A stretch of DNA of 64,000 nucleotides from an uncultured Alphaproteobacteria bacterium (GCA_958295725.1 OY282368.1:744001-808000), one strand, 5' to 3'; positions 1 to 10,443 are shown, numbered from the stretch's first letter. Numbers and translations are program-made. The notes: generated by a model not told the origin, from the letters alone.

Positions 1-60
1 GGGGACGTTCCCCGGTTGCGAGTTTCGGCTCGGTATCGCGGGAACTTCCGTGCCGTCGGA

Positions 61-2973
61 TCAGGTCATCTGCCGGCGCACCAGATTCCGGAAGGGACCG
101 TCGGTCTCCATCAGCTCGTCGAAGGTGCCCGTCTGGGCCACCCGGCCGTCCCGCAGCACATGGATGCTGTCGGCCATCCGGATGGTCGACAGGCGGTGCG
201 CGCTCACGAACCGGGTGACGGCGAGTTCAGCCACGCTCCGCATCACCCTGGCCTGGCTCCTGTTGTCGAGCCAGTTGGTGGCCTCGTCCAGGAACAGGAC
301 GCTCGGATCCCGGACCAGCGCCGCGGCCAGTGCGATCCGCTGGATCTGCCCGCCCGAGAACAGCGACGAATCGTCGCCGACAGCCGTATGCATCTGCATC
401 GGCATGGCGGCGATGTCTTCGTCGATGGCGGCGAGGCGGGCGGCTCGCCAGGCGTCTTCCTCGGTGAGATCCCCGGAGAGTCCGACGATGTTCTCGAGCA
501 CGGTCCCGGGCCGCATCGACGCGTCCTGCACCACCATGCCGATCTTGCTGCGCACCGCTCGCTTGTTGAGGCGTCCGAGGTCTCGCCCATCGTAGTAGAC
601 GGCTCCCGACAGCGGCGTCTCGAGTCCGAGCGCGAGCCGGAACAGGGTGCTCTTGCCCGTCCCGGACTCCCCGACGATGGCCACGAACTCGCCCGCGCGG
701 GCGGGGATCGAGACGTCCCGGAGGACGAGGGGACCGTCCTCGGTGTAGCGGAAGCTCACGTGATCGATGTGGACGTCGCCGCCGAACTCCGGCGGCGATT
801 CGCCTTCGAGGCCGGTTTCCGGCGTCGCTTCCAGGATCGGGGTCGCCTGCCCGTATGCCGGCACGATGGCGGCGACGGCGGAGAACGAGCCGCCGAGCTG
901 GGCCAACGCCGCGTAGAACACCATGAGGGCCGCGTAGACGGTGAGGAAGTCTCCTGTCGGAAGGGTCGCGCCGCCGTCGTGCGTCGCGACCGCGAACACC
1001 GCCGCCGCGGTCAGCGGGGGAACGGCGGCGATGAAGGCGATCAGATGCTCGTTCAGCCTGCCGAGCCGCATCTCGGTCTGTTTCTGTTCCCGATAACCCT
1101 TCGCCCACATGGCGAACCCGATCCCCTCCGACCCGGTCGAGCGCAGTTTGCCGATGCCGTTCAGCAATTGCAGCAGCGTTCCCGCCAGACGCCGCGAGAC
1201 CGCGAGCAGGCGCCGATGGTGGGGCAGTTGGAGAATGCCGATGATCGACGTCGTCCCGAGGGAGAAAAGGCCCAGCGCCAGGCCCAGCCAGCCGATCGCG
1301 ATGTCGTAAAGGAACAGCAGGACGAACGTGGGCAGGAGGAAGATCACCGACAGCAGGGCGCCGCCGACCACGCCCGAAACCTGATCGCGCAGTTCCTGGA
1401 AGGTCATGGCGCGCATGGCCAGATCGCCGGACGAGAAGCGGCGAAAGAACCACCACGGCAGGCCGAGCATCCGGTCCCAGAGCGCCGCTCCGACGCGCGC
1501 GGTCGCGAGGGCTTCCAGTCGCATCAGGGCCGTTCCCTGGAGGATCTGCAGGAACGCCGTGAGGATCGCCAGCAGGACCAGGGACAGGGACAGTTTCAGT
1601 AGCTGCCAGCCGGATCCGCTCGGGATCACGCGGTCCGCGAGCGCGCCGAACAGGATGGACGGCACCAACATCAGGAGGCCGACGAGCAGCCCGGCGATGG
1701 CGAAGCGCGCGAGGTCGCCCCCGAGCCCGCGGAAGGCGAAGCGGAACAGAGAGGCCACGCGGGCCGCTCCGTCCCGCGGCAGCGCGCGGTAGAAGAAGTG
1801 CGCCTCGGAAACGAGATCGCTGGCCAGACGCGCGTCGACCCGCTCCGAACGGCCCGTCGCCGGGTCGACCGCGCGGTAGCGTCCCGACATGCCTGGAATC
1901 AGCGCCACCGGGTTCCCGGCTCCGCGGCGGAACGCCAGCAGCGCCCCGCTGTCGCCGAGCCACCACCGGTCGTCGTCGTCGAGCCTGATCTTGCGCGCGC
2001 GGACCCCGGATACGCGCTGAATCTCCGTCAGGTCGGGATCCCCTTCGTCCATTCCTCTCCGGCGAGGCGGAGAGCGGAACCGGATTCCCTCGTGGCGGCC
2101 GACCAGCTCGAGGGCGCCCAGCAGCGCCGATTCGTCGGTTCTGATCATGGAGCGGCGGCCATCCAGGACGCCGAACAGGTCGTGGCGGGCGTGCTCCTCG
2201 CTCCGGCGACGGTGCCGGGCCTGGGCGCGTTGCAGGTTGGCCATGTCGACGAGCGTCAGGCGCCTGTTGAGCTCCTCGACGGACAGCGCCAGACGATGGA
2301 ACTCGGCCAGGGCGGGAAACAGGAGGCCGTCGGCTTCGAGCGCCTCGGACGAGGTGACGATCAGCCGCGAGGGGCGGAACAGCCTTATCCAGCTATCGAC
2401 CGTGACGGGGGTGAAGCCGGGACCGTCGCCCGCTGGCTCGCCGGTGTCGAGGAAGGCCGCGTTCCCCTCCGGGCTGGAGACCCAGACCACGCCGTGCCGG
2501 GTCGTCAGCACGTTCTCGTTCACGGTTCCGACGTCCTCGCCCGCGGTCAGGAAGCGCTCGGGGCGCGGGCGCGGCGTCACCTCCCGGGCGACCGCGGCGG
2601 CGAGATCGACGATCCAGGAATCGACCTGTCCGGCCAGAAATTCGGCGACCTCCGGTTCGGCGAACGCCGTCCGGGGCAGGCGGCGGAGCTCGGTGTCGGG
2701 GAGTCCTTTGGCGATGCACAACGACGAGGAGTTGTCTTCCCCCTCGCCGACGCCGAAGACGAGCCGCCCGGCCCCGGCGCGCAGGAGTTGCCTGAAGTCC
2801 GATTCCGCCTCGTCTCCGGAGTTCCGGGCGGCAAAAATGTTGACCGCGCCCTCGACGACGTACCACACCACCTCGGGATCGGACAGGAAAATGGGCCGGT
2901 TGCCGCCGCCGATGAACGCCTCGCCCCGCGAGACCGCGATTTGCCCGAGTCTGTCCAGCGCCCGCTTCTCCAT
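61..2973 (-). CDS. NHLP/NHLM-type peptide export ABC transporter, ATPase/permease without peptidase domain
   Basis: This is the second ABC protein of an NHLP (nitrile-hydratase-leader-peptide) exporter, 970 residues. The N-terminal part has a cyclic-nucleotide-sensor-like segment (VVWYVVEGAVNIF) and a long linker. A six-helix permease domain and an ATPase domain follow, with Walker A GESGTGKST, signature LFSGGQIQR and Walker B VLFLDEATNWLD, where families usually have LDEATSALD. The peptidase of its partner is absent, as is normal for this subunit. I chose the ATG at 2973 because GGAG-CGAAGGA precedes it; a longer frame would run back into the upstream gene. It begins 25 bases after that gene, so the two are probably co-transcribed. 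It presumably forms a heterodimer in the inner membrane. The family call is firm; the cargo is unknown. Confidence 0.9.
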   Translation of the reverse strand: MEKRALDRLGQIAVSRGEAFIGGGNRPIFLSDPEVVWYVVEGAVNIFAARNSGDEAESDFRQLLRAGAGRLVFGVGEGEDNSSSLCIAKGLPDTELRRLPRTAFAEPEVAEFLAGQVDSWIVDLAAAVAREVTPRPRPERFLTAGEDVGTVNENVLTTRHGVVWVSSPEGNAAFLDTGEPAGDGPGFTPVTVDSWIRLFRPSRLIVTSSEALEADGLLFPALAEFHRLALSVEELNRRLTLVDMANLQRAQARHRRRSEEHARHDLFGVLDGRRSMIRTDESALLGALELVGRHEGIRFRSPPRRRGMDEGDPDLTEIQRVSGVRARKIRLDDDDRWWLGDSGALLAFRRGAGNPVALIPGMSGRYRAVDPATGRSERVDARLASDLVSEAHFFYRALPRDGAARVASLFRFAFRGLGGDLARFAIAGLLVGLLMLVPSILFGALADRVIPSGSGWQLLKLSLSLVLLAILTAFLQILQGTALMRLEALATARVGAALWDRMLGLPWWFFRRFSSGDLAMRAMTFQELRDQVSGVVGGALLSVIFLLPTFVLLFLYDIAIGWLGLALGLFSLGTTSIIGILQLPHHRRLLAVSRRLAGTLLQLLNGIGKLRSTGSEGIGFAMWAKGYREQKQTEMRLGRLNEHLIAFIAAVPPLTAAAVFAVATHDGGATLPTGDFLTVYAALMVFYAALAQLGGSFSAVAAIVPAYGQATPILEATPETGLEGESPPEFGGDVHIDHVSFRYTEDGPLVLRDVSIPARAGEFVAIVGESGTGKSTLFRLALGLETPLSGAVYYDGRDLGRLNKRAVRSKIGMVVQDASMRPGTVLENIVGLSGDLTEEDAWRAARLAAIDEDIAAMPMQMHTAVGDDSSLFSGGQIQRIALAAALVRDPSVLFLDEATNWLDNRSQARVMRSVAELAVTRFVSAHRLSTIRMADSIHVLRDGRVAQTGTFDELMETDGPFRNLVRRQMT

Positions 2974-2998
2974 GTCCTTCGCTCCGCGCGCGGCTCGT

Positions 2999-5248
2999 TC
3001 AGTTCGCTTCCACGAGCTGACGGTACAGCCCGTCGGCATCCCGCATCAGTTCCTGATGGATGCCCCGCTGCACCTCGCGCCCCCCGTCGAGGACCACGAT
3101 CAGGTCGCAGTCCCGGATGGTGCTCAGCCGATGGGCCACGATGAGGCAGGTGCATCCCCGGCGCCGCAGCGCGTCGTCGATCCGGACTTCGGTGATCGTA
3201 TCGAGAGAACAGGTCGCCTCGTCCAGGATCAGCACCGACGGGTTGTTGACGAGCGCGCGCGCGATCTCCAGCCGCTGCCTCTGGCCGCCGCTGAAGTTGC
3301 GCCCTCCCTCGTCGACCGGGGCGTCGTACCCGAGCGGCCGGGAGACGATCTCCTCGTGGATGGTCGCGTCCCGCGCGGCCGCCACCAGGATCTGATCCGG
3401 CACTTCCGGAACCCACATGGTCAGGTTCTCGCGTACCGTGTCCGCGAACAGGAAGATGTGCTGGTCGACGAGGGACATCGAACCGTGCAGCAGCTCGCGC
3501 GGAATCGCGCCGCGCGGGTGCCCGTCGATCAGGACCTCTCCCGACCACGGCTGGTGGAGGCCGGCCACCAGCGCCGAAAGCGTCGACTTCCCCGACCCGC
3601 TGGGGCCGACGATCGCCACGCGCTGGCCGGGCTCGATGGTCAGGTTGAAATCCTTGAGCAGGGGGTCGCGGTTGTCCTGGTAGCCGAAGGTGACGTCGCG
3701 CAGCTCGATCCGGCCCTTCAGCCGCAGCCGCCCGGCGGTCGAGGGCCGGTCCGCGGAGGCGCCGGGAACGGGCTCGAAGTCGCGGTCCTCGGGCGCGTCG
3801 AACACGTCGTCGAGACGCTGGAGGTCGGCCTCCAGGATCTGGAACATGTCGGCGAACTGGATGAAGCGTCCGATCGGCTGCATGAAGCTCACCGCCGCCA
3901 TGTAGAATGCCGTCAGCATCCCGAGGGTCATGTCGCCGGACATCACCCGCCAGCCGCCGAGACCGAGCACCGCCGCGTTGCCGATGATCAGGAGCAGCAC
4001 CGGCAGGGCCGCGTTCACGTAGCCGAGCTCGGTGAACCTCTGCCGGGCGAGCAGCTCTCGCGCCTGATACCCCGTCCAGCGGGAAAAGAAGTCGTCCTCG
4101 GACGCGGTCGCCTGCAAGGTGTCGATCTTGCCGAGGCCGAACATCCCGATCCCGTAGAGCATTCCCTGTTCGCGCCTGAGTTTGCGGTTCTCGTCCACGC
4201 GCGCCCGGGCCAGGACGCGCATGGCCACGGCGCCGAGCACGCTCAGCCCGACGACCAGGGCGCAGAGCAGAGGGTCGTAGGCCAGCATGAGTCCGAGAAA
4301 CGCCACGCTGGTGACGAGCTCGATCAGGATGCCGACGAAGTGCGCCGTCGCGATGCTGGAGACCGCGTCGAGAAGCTGGATCCGGGAGGTCAGATCGCCG
4401 GAGAATCGGTGCGAGAAGAACCGCATGGGAAGCCGGAGCAGCCGGGTCATGAAACGCTCGGCGTGATCGACGGAAAGACGCACGGAGAGCCGTCTGAGGC
4501 AGCGTTCCCGGAGCCAGGTAAGGAGGTAGAGCAGGCCCGCGGCGGCGAGGAGGATCCCGATCAGCGCGCCGCCCCAGGACGGTTCGCGCCCGGAGAGCAC
4601 GAAATCCACGAACAGGCCCGCCAGGAACGGCAGCGCCAGGGAAGGCAGGGCGAGGAGCAGCCCGCAGCACATCGCGAACGCGAGCGGTTTCTTGACGTCG
4701 CGCAACCACGGCAGGACCCGGTACAGGAGACCCGGGCGGACGCCGCCCGGCCGGAAATCGGGCCCCGGCTCGAACGTCAGCGTCACCCCCGTGAATGCCT
4801 GGTCGAACTCCTCCTCGCTGACCGTCCGGTGGCCGTTGGCCGGGTCGTTGATCAGGAAACGCCCCTTGCCGAAGCCCTCGAGAACGACGAAGTGGTCGAA
4901 TTCCCAGAAGAGGATCATCGGCGGGACCATGCTCCAGAGCTCTTTCGGCTCCTTGCGCCATCCCCTCGTCTCGAGGCCGTACCGGCTCGCCGCGCGGACT
5001 ATATCGGCCGCGTTGCACCCGTCCCGGCCGACCGAGCACGTCTCCCGCAGCTCCTCGATCGAGACCCAGCGCCCGAAGTGCGCGAGCACGATCCCGAGGC
5101 ACGCGGCCCCGCACTCGGTCTGGGTGAGCTGCAGCAGCACGGGGGTGTGCGCCCGGCGCCGCGAGGGAGCCTCGCTGGACACGCGCACCCGTTTCAGCGC
5201 CTCGTCCAGTTGGGATCGACGGGTCATGGCATCGCCGGGGGCGGTCAT
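2999..5248 (-). CDS. NHLP/NHLM-type bacteriocin export ABC transporter with C39 peptidase domain
   Basis: This peptidase-containing ABC transporter (749 residues) is expected to cut a leader peptide, usually at a double-glycine site, and to export the product. The C39 peptidase shows the catalytic Cys46 in QTECGAAC, His119 in FDHFVVLEG and Asp135 in NDPANG. A transmembrane domain comes next, then an ATPase with Walker A GPSGSGKST, signature FSGGQRQR and Walker B VLILDEATCSLD. The start at 5248 overlaps the stop of the upstream HlyD-like gene as ATGA, indicating translational coupling; a second ATG seven codons in (MTRRSQ) is an alternative. All three catalytic peptidase residues are present, so it should be active. 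No substrate gene was found in the window. Confidence 0.92.
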   Translation of the reverse strand: MTAPGDAMTRRSQLDEALKRVRVSSEAPSRRRAHTPVLLQLTQTECGAACLGIVLAHFGRWVSIEELRETCSVGRDGCNAADIVRAASRYGLETRGWRKEPKELWSMVPPMILFWEFDHFVVLEGFGKGRFLINDPANGHRTVSEEEFDQAFTGVTLTFEPGPDFRPGGVRPGLLYRVLPWLRDVKKPLAFAMCCGLLLALPSLALPFLAGLFVDFVLSGREPSWGGALIGILLAAAGLLYLLTWLRERCLRRLSVRLSVDHAERFMTRLLRLPMRFFSHRFSGDLTSRIQLLDAVSSIATAHFVGILIELVTSVAFLGLMLAYDPLLCALVVGLSVLGAVAMRVLARARVDENRKLRREQGMLYGIGMFGLGKIDTLQATASEDDFFSRWTGYQARELLARQRFTELGYVNAALPVLLLIIGNAAVLGLGGWRVMSGDMTLGMLTAFYMAAVSFMQPIGRFIQFADMFQILEADLQRLDDVFDAPEDRDFEPVPGASADRPSTAGRLRLKGRIELRDVTFGYQDNRDPLLKDFNLTIEPGQRVAIVGPSGSGKSTLSALVAGLHQPWSGEVLIDGHPRGAIPRELLHGSMSLVDQHIFLFADTVRENLTMWVPEVPDQILVAAARDATIHEEIVSRPLGYDAPVDEGGRNFSGGQRQRLEIARALVNNPSVLILDEATCSLDTITEVRIDDALRRRGCTCLIVAHRLSTIRDCDLIVVLDGGREVQRGIHQELMRDADGLYRQLVEAN

Positions 5249-6153
5249 TGGGTGCTCCCGCTCGCCAGCAGCAGGGCCGCGGGGGATTGCTCTCCCAACA
5301 CGATCCGCGCGAGGCCGCCTGCGCCGTCGGCGAACGGCGGGAGCGATGGTTCGTTCAGGACCAGCCGCAGCAGGTGCGCGGGGGCGGGAGTCGAGAGGCC
5401 GAGGTCGGCGAGCCATTCGGGGGCGGCGACGGGCCGGGGGGATACCTCCAGCACGCGAGCTTCCAGCGCGCTCGAACCCGGCCGCTCGGGCAGCGCCACG
5501 AGCACCTCCGCGTCCATGCCCGCCGTGAGCTTCCCGGCGTCTTCCGGCGATACGAAGGCCAGCGCCTGCCAGGCATCCTCGGACACGCCCCGGATCCGGG
5601 CGACCGTTTCCCCGGCGCCGACCGGCCGGCCCGGAGCCAGACGGTGCGCCACGAGCTTTCCTCCGCGCGGGGCGACGATCGATTCCCCGGCGTCGGTCTC
5701 GATCTTTCCGAGCTCCATTCGCGCCACCGCGAGCAGCGCTTCCTGGACCGCGGCGGCGGCGCCCTCGGCGTGGCGTATCCCGTCCTCGACCGTGCCGACG
5801 ATCCTCTGCGCGATTCGGGCCTGGCGTTCCGCTTCCGGCGGACGCACCCGGGCGATCGTCTGTCCCGTCTCCAGGACGTCCCCGATCTCGGCCATGATTC
5901 CGATGACGTTGCCGGACACGGGGGAGATCACGGCGTGGCGCTCGCCCGGCGCGACCAGCACGGCCTCGACCGAGAGGCCACGCTCCACACTCCCGAACAC
6001 CCCCCAGGCGAGGAACGCGAGAAGCGACAGGCCGAGTCCGGCCAGCACCATCCATTCGTGGGGCGCCGTGACCTGGAGCCGGTCGTCGAGGGGCTCCGTA
6101 CGCGACCGGCGCGCCACGGCATCCTGCCTGAAGACCTTGTTATGGAACAACAA
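5245..6153 (-). CDS. HlyD-like membrane fusion protein of the NHLP export system
   Basis: This 302-residue adaptor has one N-terminal membrane helix (about residues 35-53), followed by periplasmic lipoyl/barrel-sandwich segments (VISPVSGNVIGIMAEIGDVL and IVAPRGGKLVAHRLAPG). The arrangement matches the periplasmic adaptor of NHLM bacteriocin systems, including the RxxPLDDRLQVT region ahead of the helix. It is the first gene of the three-gene export operon and its stop overlaps the next start by four bases. The coiled-coil hairpin between the lipoyl halves is short. The gene upstream lies beyond a 350-base gap on the same strand and is unrelated (a surface protein). Function is inferred from family and operon; no outer-membrane partner is encoded nearby. 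Confidence 0.88.
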   Translation of the reverse strand: MLFHNKVFRQDAVARRSRTEPLDDRLQVTAPHEWMVLAGLGLSLLAFLAWGVFGSVERGLSVEAVLVAPGERHAVISPVSGNVIGIMAEIGDVLETGQTIARVRPPEAERQARIAQRIVGTVEDGIRHAEGAAAAVQEALLAVARMELGKIETDAGESIVAPRGGKLVAHRLAPGRPVGAGETVARIRGVSEDAWQALAFVSPEDAGKLTAGMDAEVLVALPERPGSSALEARVLEVSPRPVAAPEWLADLGLSTPAPAHLLRLVLNEPSLPPFADGAGGLARIVLGEQSPAALLLASGSTQ

Positions 6154-6503
6154 GACGCAATGCTCCCCGATTTCCCGCCTGCCCGCAGTATACCCCCAAT
6201 GGCGTATCTATGTATGGATATGAATTACCGATGTCCAATGCGCCGCTCCTCCCCCCCCTGACGGGGGAGAGGTCGGGAGGGGGTCCGCATACGCTCGAAC
6301 GGACCCAATGGCGACGGCGCGGGAGAATCTCCTCGGCGCCGGAGTACCGACTGGTTGAGCGACGACCCCTCGGATCAGAATCCGGATTCCACGGCCACGG
6401 GTAGGAGGAAGCCATCCGCGCGGCGCGACCTGCTGTGGATTTGACCCCTGTGCGCGCCGGTGGAGCCGCCCCGGTCACGGCCTTTCGGCGCGAACCGAAC
6501 GCT
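6154..6503. other. intergenic region upstream of the export operon
   Basis: This stretch separates the 3' end of the surface-protein gene from the start of the export operon and should carry the operon promoter. It is slightly richer in A/T near 6180-6235 and contains one GC-rich palindromic repeat at 6246-6284. The short open frames here have no ribosome binding site and no leader-peptide features, so I call no gene. Confidence 0.6.
6246..6284. repeat. GC-rich intergenic palindromic repeat (REP-like), copy 1
   Basis: A run of C, a short spacer with CTGACGGGGGAGAGG, then TCGGGAGGGGG forms an imperfect palindrome. Related copies lie at 25360-25396, 37881-37920 and 56536-56571, all intergenic. 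The shared core is CTCCCCC, 4-7 bases, GGGGGA, then GGTCGGGAGGGGG or its complement. Confidence 0.65.
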
Positions 6504-8915
6504 CTACCACCTGATGCGCAGGTCGAGCCCGATGCCGTGCCCGGTGTCGGCGGCGTTTTCCCTGCGTTCGGCCTCGATGCCCAGATCGAACCCGGTTCCG
6601 AGATCGAGGCGGACGCCGGCGCGCGTGTCGCGCTCGCCGCCTTGCGCCAGCCCGAACCCGGCGTAGGGGGTCGTCACTCCGGCGCCGCCGAACGCGGGCA
6701 GCCCGTAGCCCAGTTCCGTCTCCAGGCGCGCCTCGTTGCCGCCGCCGCCGTCCGCCGGGCGCGCCGCCGCCACGCCCTCGTCCCACAGCCGCGCCACGCC
6801 GCTCCCGGACGCGCCCCAACTCGGCAGCAACCGGAACGACAGGCCGAACCCGTCCGCGTCCGGGTCCAGGCGCATCGACCCCGACGCGCCCCACTCCTCC
6901 ACGTCTTTGTTGTGGGCGACAAGCGCGCGGCCCTCCGCCTCCACCGTCAGGCCCCGCGCCGGGTCCGTCCAGGACAGACCGCCGCCGGCCTCCAGGCCCG
7001 CCCCCGTCGCGCCGTCGCCGCCGTCCCAGCGCACGCCCGCTTCCAGCCTCGGCGTCAGGGACGTGCCATCCGGTAGCGCATGGGCCCGGCTCCCCTCCGC
7101 CGCCAGACGCAGACGTTGCGTCTCCGCCGTCACGCCGGCGATGGCCACCCCGTTGTCCTTCACACGCCAGCGCGTCGCCTCGGCCGATCCCTTCGCCTTC
7201 AGAGTCGCGGGGCCTCGCGACCACACCGGCACGGACCCGCCCGCGGCCCCCGCCAGGAACCGGCTGTCCGCTTTCTGCGCCCCGAACCGCTCGCGCAGGT
7301 CCGCGTCCACGATCTCGATCTCGCCCCAGCCGTAACCGGCCGCCCCCCACAGCCGCGCCCCGGCGCCCGCATCCCAGCCCAGGTAGGGCGTCAGAGACGT
7401 CATCCGGCTCTCGTGCGAACCCGCGATCGCTTCGCCCTGGCTCCGGTACGTGTAGTCCACGTCGCTCGAGAACCACGACGCCGCCAAGCCGGCCCGAAGG
7501 TCCGGCCGCAACGCCGCGTCCGCGCCCACGTGCGCCGAGAACGCGTCCCCCGACCAGTCCAGCGCATCCTCGTCCCGCGACAGGCGCCGCCAGTCGCCCG
7601 AACCCCACGCCACGACGCCGCCGGCGCCCGGACCGCCCTCGCCGTCTCCGGCCAGGCCGAAGGCGAAGGACTCGGCCCCCAGAAGCTCCTTCCACGACAC
7701 GTCGCCTTCCTCCAGGGCGCTCTCGTTGGCCCGCGCGAACCCCGCCGCCGTCTCCAGCCCATCGGCCACCGTGGGCGCCGCCGCATCGGGAGACTCCAGA
7801 CGCCCCGTCACCGCGTCCAGCGCGCTCCCCCACAGCGCCCAGGACAACTCCGGCAACACCGACTCGTTCACGGCCTTCAGGCGCGCCCGCGCCCGCGCCT
7901 TCGCCAGAGCCGGCTCCACCGCGATGGTGAAGATCAGCTTCCCCTCGTCGCCGTCCGCGTCCGTCGCCACCAGCGTGTAGTACGTCGCATCCTGCGCCGC
8001 CGTCGGCACCCCGGAAATCGTCCGCGTCGCCATGGCGAAGCCCAGCTTGGCCGGCAGTTTCTCCTCGATGGCGTAGGTCACGCCGCCGTCGCCCTTCTTC
8101 GCCGCCTCCGGCAGCGTTTCCGAACCGCTCTTGTCCACCGTGAACACCAGCGCCGGCTTGTCGGTGGTGCCGAACGCCGGCGTCGTGTCCTCGTAGCCCA
8201 GAGCGAAGGGCGAGAACGACGTCACCGTCGCGCACACCCGCATCCGCGTCGCGTCCCAGGCCGAACCCGTCACCGGCGCCCAAGCGCCGTCCGCGTAGCG
8301 CAGCAGCACAAGCCCCCGGCCGGGCGACCGGCCCGCCGCGTCCCGTATCCCCTGGGGCGCCTCCAGGCACAGCGTCAGGCCCCCGGTCGGAACTACGTCC
8401 ACCGCCACGTCCACCACGACCCGCGCGTCCCCGTCCCCCAGGCCGAACCCCGAACCCGCCGGCGACGGCACGGCGTTGCCCGCCAGAGGCGAATACGTCA
8501 CCCGGACCATCTCCGCGCCGATGCGGTAGACTCTCTCCGTCACCGCCGTCACCGGCGCCGCCAGGACCCGCGTGCCCCCGGCCTCCATCACCGCCACCGG
8601 CAGCGACGCCGCCACACGGTCGTAGCCGCCGCCCGTGGCGCCGTGGGTCAGGGACGCCGAATCGGCGTAGTCGTCCCTGTCCGCCGCCGCCGTCACCGTC
8701 ACCGTCTGCGCCGTGTCCCAGTCCGTCGCGTCGAAGGTCAGGCTGGCGGGGTCCGCCGTCACGTCGGCGTTGTCGCTCGTGACCGACACCGTCACCGTCC
8801 CGGTCGGCGCCGAGGTCAGCGCCGCCGTGTACGAGGCCGGGCTCCCCGCCGTCACTTCGAGCACCCTCGAGCGATCGAAGTCCGGATCCTCCGCCCGCGC
8901 GAACGTCAACCCCTT

Positions 8916-8957
8916 CTCGTCGTCCCTGATGGTCAGCTCGTCGTCCCTGATGGTCAG
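8916..8957. repeat. 21-bp perfect tandem duplication inside the surface-protein gene
   Basis: The 21-base unit is present twice head to tail (8916-8936 and 8937-8957). In the protein it doubles the motif LTIRDDE. It sits at the end of the last Calx-beta repeat and keeps the frame, suggesting replication slippage. Confidence 0.85.
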
Positions 8958-9097
8958 CGACGCTCCGGTGACCGTGCCCGCGCCCTGGCTGTTCGCGGCC
9001 GTGCCCGTCACCGTCACCGTCTTGTCCTCGGCCGCGTCCACATCGTTATCCACCGCGGTGATCGTCGCCGTGTCCGCGCTCGTCGTCGAACCCGCCG

Positions 9098-9757
9098 CGA
9101 CCACGATGGTCGCCCCCGAACCCGGCGCCACCGAATAGGCGTCCGCCACCGGAGTCACCGTCACCGTCGTCTCCGCGACCGACGGGTGCGAGAGCGTCGC
9201 CGTCACCGTCGCCACCCCGCCGTTCTCCGAAATCGACGCCGGCGATACCGTCAGCGTCACCCCCGGCGCCGCCTCGTCATCGGTCAGCGTCAGCGTGGCC
9301 CCGCTCACCGTCCCCGCGCCCTGGCTGTTGGCGACCGTCGCCGTCACCGTCACCTGCTTGTCCGGCGAGTCCGTGTCGTTGTCGTTCGCCGTAATCGTCA
9401 CCGTCCCGGTGCTCGTCGTCGCGTTCGCCGCGACCACGATGGTCGCCCCCGAACCCGGCGCCACCGAATAGGCGTCCGCCACCGGAGTCACCGTCACCGT
9501 CGTCTCCGCGACCGACGGGTGCGAGAGCGTCGCCGTCACCGTCGCCACCCCGCCGTTCTCCGAAATCGACGCCGGCGATACCGTCAGCGTCACCCCCGGC
9601 GCCGCCTCGTCATCGGTCAGCGTCAGCGTGGCCCCGCTCACCGTCCCCGCGCCCTGGCTGTTGGCGACCGTCGCCGTCACCGTCACCTGCTTGTCCGGCG
9701 AGTCCGTGTCGTTGTCGTTCGCCGTAATCGTCACCGTCCCGGTGCTCGTCGTCGCCC
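9098..9757. repeat. 333-bp near-identical tandem repeat encoding Calx-beta domains
   Basis: Two copies with a period of 333 bases (111 codons) lie at 9098-9430 and 9431 to about 9757. Copy two diverges at its end, where GCGTTCGCC becomes GCCCCCGCC. Each unit encodes one Calx-beta-like domain with motifs TANDNDTDSPDKQVTVT, LTLTDDEAAPGVTLTVSPA and HPSVAETTVTVTP. Near identity at DNA level implies recent duplication or gene conversion. Confidence 0.85.
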
Positions 9758-10443
9758 CCGCCGCGATCGTCAGCGTCGTCGCGCTCGACAGACTGAAGTC
9801 CGTCGCCACCGTCCCCGCGCCCGCCGCCGCCGACACCGTGATCGTCGTCGCGACGCTCGACGTCCGGTCCAGCGTCGCCGTCACCGTCGCAACGCCGGCG
9901 TTCTCCGCGATCGAGGACGAAGACAGCAGCAGCGTCGTTTGCGGCGCCTCGTCGTCGGTGATCGTCAGCGTCACGTCGGACGGATCCTCGACGACGTCCC
10001 CCGCCGCCGTCGCCGACACCGTGACCTGCTTGCTGCCCGACACGGCGCTGTTGTCGTTCGCCGTAATCGTCACCGTCCCGGTGCTCGTCGTCGCGTCCGC
10101 CGCGATCGTCAGCGTCGTCGCGCTCGACAGACTGAAGTCCGCCGCCACCGCCCCCGCGCCCGCCGCCGCCGACACCGTGATCGTCGTCGCGGCGCTCGTC
10201 GTCCGGTCCAGCGTCGCCGTCACCGTCGAAACCCCGCCAGCCTCCGAAATCGAGGCGGGCGTGAGGACCAGCGCCGCACTCGGAGGCGGTAGAAGAGGAA
10301 CCCACTCGGTCATGGCAACGTTCCCCCCGGCAGGGCTGTTGTAGTTTTTCCACCTGAGTCTGATGACGACCCCGCCGTTGTCGATCATGGCTTGGGTCGG
10401 AACGAAATTCGTCACCATCAAAGGGCGGTTCCGGAAACTACTA

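Larger units (their letters stand above)
6504..10443 (-). pseudogene. autotransporter-like Calx-beta surface protein, 3' part (interrupted by IS)
   Basis: This is the larger fragment of a surface protein cut by the IS at 10444-11311. From its N-terminal side it holds five Calx-beta-like repeats (pattern ASISEAGGVSTVTATL ... TITANDN ... LTITDDEAP), then an Ig-like region near 7900-8200 (DKPALVFTV ... TISGVPTAAQDATYYTLVATD). It ends in a C-terminal outer-membrane beta-barrel of about 380 residues that closes on an aromatic residue (LDLRIRW), as autotransporter barrels do. On its own it has no signal peptide, because that lies beyond the IS at 11312-11702. Joining the halves with one TA copy gives an uninterrupted 1442-residue protein. 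It was probably a passenger-plus-barrel adhesin; adhesion itself is inference. As it stands the product cannot be exported normally. Confidence 0.85.

Noticed and set aside
2147-6223. Long plus-strand frame across the export operon
   Set aside because: It lies opposite three well-supported genes and lacks any domain.
6154-6503. Search for a short leader peptide gene upstream of the exporter
   Set aside because: Open frames here have no ribosome site, no double-glycine motif and overlap the REP-like palindrome.
9098-9757. Possible CRISPR-like regular repeat
   Set aside because: The unit is 333 bases, contiguous and in frame with protein domains; there are no spacers.
7080-10292. 1070-codon open frame on the plus strand opposite the surface-protein gene
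   Set aside because: The translation is an Arg/His-rich low-complexity string that follows the repeats of the real gene; no ribosome site or domain.
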